From NCBI GenBank assembly GCA_934293005.1, contig CAKQYA010000021.1, positions 1 to 42,292 of the forward strand: DNA of 42,292 nucleotides, given 5' to 3'. Below are positions 40,740 to 42,292 of this stretch, one piece after another. The DNA comes from an uncultured Bacteroidaceae bacterium. Lineage in GTDB: Bacteria > Bacteroidota > Bacteroidia > Bacteroidales > Bacteroidaceae. The notes beneath the pieces are model-generated. The model ran no database searches. It was not told the DNA's origin and worked only from the letters and a program-made list of their open reading frames with translations. The position numbers and the translations under genes were made by a program. Each line of letters begins with the position of its first letter. The stretch's first letter is position 1.

Positions 40740-42026
40740 TCATCTTATCTTTATCACCACTTCGTTTTCCAGCATATGTCTCCATATCTCCGCTTCTCTT
40801 ATCCATTCCTCTCCGCTCTTAGGCCCGTCATCTTCAATCTCAGCGCAGAAACTCAGCCAATATTTCAGTTTCCCATTCTCATCGCTTTTCACCTTCACAA
40901 GATAGTTTAGTTCGTCTTCTTCGGTTCCCACCACATATTTTTGTGGCACCCACACGGCCAGTCCGACAGCCACAGGAGCCCATATGCTCTTCTTGCCCAT
41001 GTCGGGGTAGTCGCATCCCCACGACACGGCCAATCCATTTTCTTTAACGCTCCCCACGCTCTCATGCCCCCTTTTCACAGAGTCGGCTGCCGCCGTTCCA
41101 ACTTTCTGTACACCCGTGCAAAGAACTTTGTTGGCCGCATCTCTTGTTGTCACCTCCACTAACATGTCTCTGTGATGTGCGCACAACGTGTATCTCTGCC
41201 ACATGTCAAACCTTCCGCCATTGCCATCGGCCGCTCCCAAGTCGTACATTTCCACTACGGTTCTCAAAGCTCCAGAGGTCACAACCCTCTGTCCTCTAAC
41301 TTCCACATCTGTCCAGTTGCCAGGCTTTCCTTGAGTCCAGTTCTTCAGAGTGCCGCAGCCTATGGCTCCGCCTGCCCAAAGCACGTCCACGCCATAGCCT
41401 TCGTTCAATTGTTCGGCTGTTGTGTAAAATTGCGTTACAGGCAATTCTATCCGTCTCTTTCTCTTGCCATACAAGTCGATGTTTTGCCTGTGGTCAAAGT
41501 AGATGCGGTAGCCCACCATGTCCGACTCGACGGTCATGCCGTGCATGTATATGTCATTAAACACGTTGCTTTTGCCAGGGGCTTCCACTTTCAGCACGTC
41601 TGGGTGCTTGTCTGCCTTGTCTCTGAGTTGCAGGGCAGTATAAGTCCACTTCCCATCATCGGCATTTGTGTTTTTCTCTCCGTCGCATTCTCCGCTCGCA
41701 TCGTCTTTGCCTTTCAAAGACAGCATATATGTCTTTGTCTCGCCAGCCTTCACGTCGGCCAGCCAGAATATCTCGTCTGTCCTTCTGTCTCCGTCCATGT
41801 CGTCCAACTGCACCTGCACCTTCTTGCCGCTTGCAGCATCCCTCACCTCAGCCTTCTTGACATCAAACGTCAGTTTCTTCACATCCTTTAGTTTTACAGC
41901 TACAGGCTCATTATGCCTGTCGGCATCAGATGGATTGTTCACCGTCACTTTGATGTCTCTATTTTGGGCTTGTGATTCTGTCAAGCCGATAAATGCGAAT
42001 AATATGTATAAAATAGTTTTTTTCAT
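40740..42026 (-). CDS. Exported DUF4861-family protein, probably pectin-related
   Basis: A 428-residue protein with signal peptide (MKKTILYILFAFIGLTESQAQ). The rest is a beta-rich domain with VTVNNPSDADRHNEPVAVKL (about 27-46), DDMDGDRRTDEIFWLADV (about 75-92), and VEVTTRDAANKVLCTGV later; HGMTVESDMVGYRIYFDHRQ is a strong family block. DUF4861 proteins occur in Bacteroidota polysaccharide-degradation loci, often with pectin enzymes; activity is unproven here. The ATG at 42026 is chosen for the signal peptide; an upstream frame to 42083 is leader. The promoter module 42218-42292, nearly the same as that of the dual esterase, lies about 190 bases upstream. Confidence 0.82.
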   Translation of the reverse strand: MKKTILYILFAFIGLTESQAQNRDIKVTVNNPSDADRHNEPVAVKLKDVKKLTFDVKKAEVRDAASGKKVQVQLDDMDGDRRTDEIFWLADVKAGETKTYMLSLKGKDDASGECDGEKNTNADDGKWTYTALQLRDKADKHPDVLKVEAPGKSNVFNDIYMHGMTVESDMVGYRIYFDHRQNIDLYGKRKRRIELPVTQFYTTAEQLNEGYGVDVLWAGGAIGCGTLKNWTQGKPGNWTDVEVRGQRVVTSGALRTVVEMYDLGAADGNGGRFDMWQRYTLCAHHRDMLVEVTTRDAANKVLCTGVQKVGTAAADSVKRGHESVGSVKENGLAVSWGCDYPDMGKKSIWAPVAVGLAVWVPQKYVVGTEEDELNYLVKVKSDENGKLKYWLSFCAEIEDDGPKSGEEWIREAEIWRHMLENEVVIKIR

Positions 42027-42217
42027 GAATTGAAATCTTTTATAGCTTGCTTTCCAAGCGGCATGTGTCGTTGCCGAAAGCATGTATGAGGTTATATAAT
42101 AATGTAGTGGCGCAATATCATTGTGTCATTTGTTGAAATGGTTTTCACCAGTTGGACAATATGTTTTTCATATGAATGCGTGAAACGCTGCCCATGGCTC
42201 ATTCAATCATAACTGTG
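42027..42217. other. Leader of the DUF4861 gene
   Basis: Nothing gene-like; if the conserved promoter is used, this is a 5' leader of about 185 bases, far longer than that of the esterase (43 bases). A second promoter inside it cannot be excluded. Confidence 0.4.
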
Positions 42218-42292
42218 GCAAATTTAGATAAAATTTCCGAATTATAAGCCAGTTGGGATAAAAAACAGAAATGAATACCTCCGAGTGCTCGC
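42218..42292 (-). promoter_or_regulatory. Conserved promoter module (copy 2)
   Basis: Read on the minus strand: palindrome CGAG-CA-CTCG (42291-42282), then ACTGGCTTATAATTCG, then -7 box TAAATTTG (42226-42219). Gap-free match to 1417-1491. The window ends exactly at the module's first base, so more similarity may continue beyond. Confidence 0.75.

Noticed and set aside
1..42292. CRISPR array, tRNA or rRNA genes, integrase or phage genes
   Set aside because: None seen on either strand; the regular repeats near 36.3-36.7 kb are coding.

Overview
The window looks like a chromosomal segment from a Bacteroidota bacterium of the order Bacteroidales, most likely Prevotellaceae. The evidence is a short primary sigma factor without region 1.1, AT-rich promoters with the Bacteroidota -7 box TAnnTTTG upstream of many genes, almost no Shine-Dalgarno sequences, Tex, DUF4923, DUF4861 and C11-protease families typical of the order, and plant cell-wall enzymes among housekeeping genes. 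I see no rRNA or tRNA genes, no CRISPR array, no intact insertion sequence and no prophage. All placements are by reading motifs, not by database search.

Layout. 1-186 is the start of an unknown leftward gene cut by the window edge. 187-1539 has no convincing gene but holds a 151-bp concentric palindrome and a conserved promoter module. 1540-3030 is a two-domain exported esterase. 3130-5508 is an rRNA/tRNA uridine-modification pair (RlmD and a RluA-family synthase). 5858-6727 is rpoD. 6818-8523 is a small exported protein plus a clostripain-type lipoprotein. 8770-10769 is ung overlapping an exported phospholipase D-type enzyme. 10979-12469 is a GHL10-type glycosidase, convergent with aguB (12646-13521). 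13723-19089 is an aminotransferase, a LolC/E-FtsX-like permease and valS. A leftward run follows from 28514 to 19546: feruloyl-esterase-like protein, PIF1/RecD-like helicase, ilvE, sugar nucleotidyltransferase, rfbA, tex. 28897-30258 is a GH43-CBM6 enzyme. A second leftward run covers 39520-30584: ftsB-like, small membrane protein, purB, rluB with a huge low-complexity tail, asnS, purine permease and an L-fucose/L-arabinose isomerase-family enzyme. DUF4923 (39867-40511) and DUF4861 (40740-42026) proteins close the window.

How genes work together. Two scattered groups suggest plant polysaccharide use: esterase, GH43-CBM6 and isomerase around 27.7-32.1 kb (arabinoxylan-like), and the two genes at the window ends (dual esterase and DUF4861 protein), which share a nearly identical 75-bp upstream module and so probably one regulator. 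No SusC/SusD pair is present, so this is not a classical polysaccharide utilization locus.

The most unusual content is intergenic: four copies (two full, two shorter) of a non-coding element with CCCAAATCGGTCATTAG-type terminal inverted repeats and a base-paired core, always at the 3' end of a gene and in two cases overlapping the gene's stop codon; a 42-bp perfect palindrome; a concentric inverted-repeat element with mirrored GTCAT/ATGAC spacing; and a 33-bp duplication over the end of tex.
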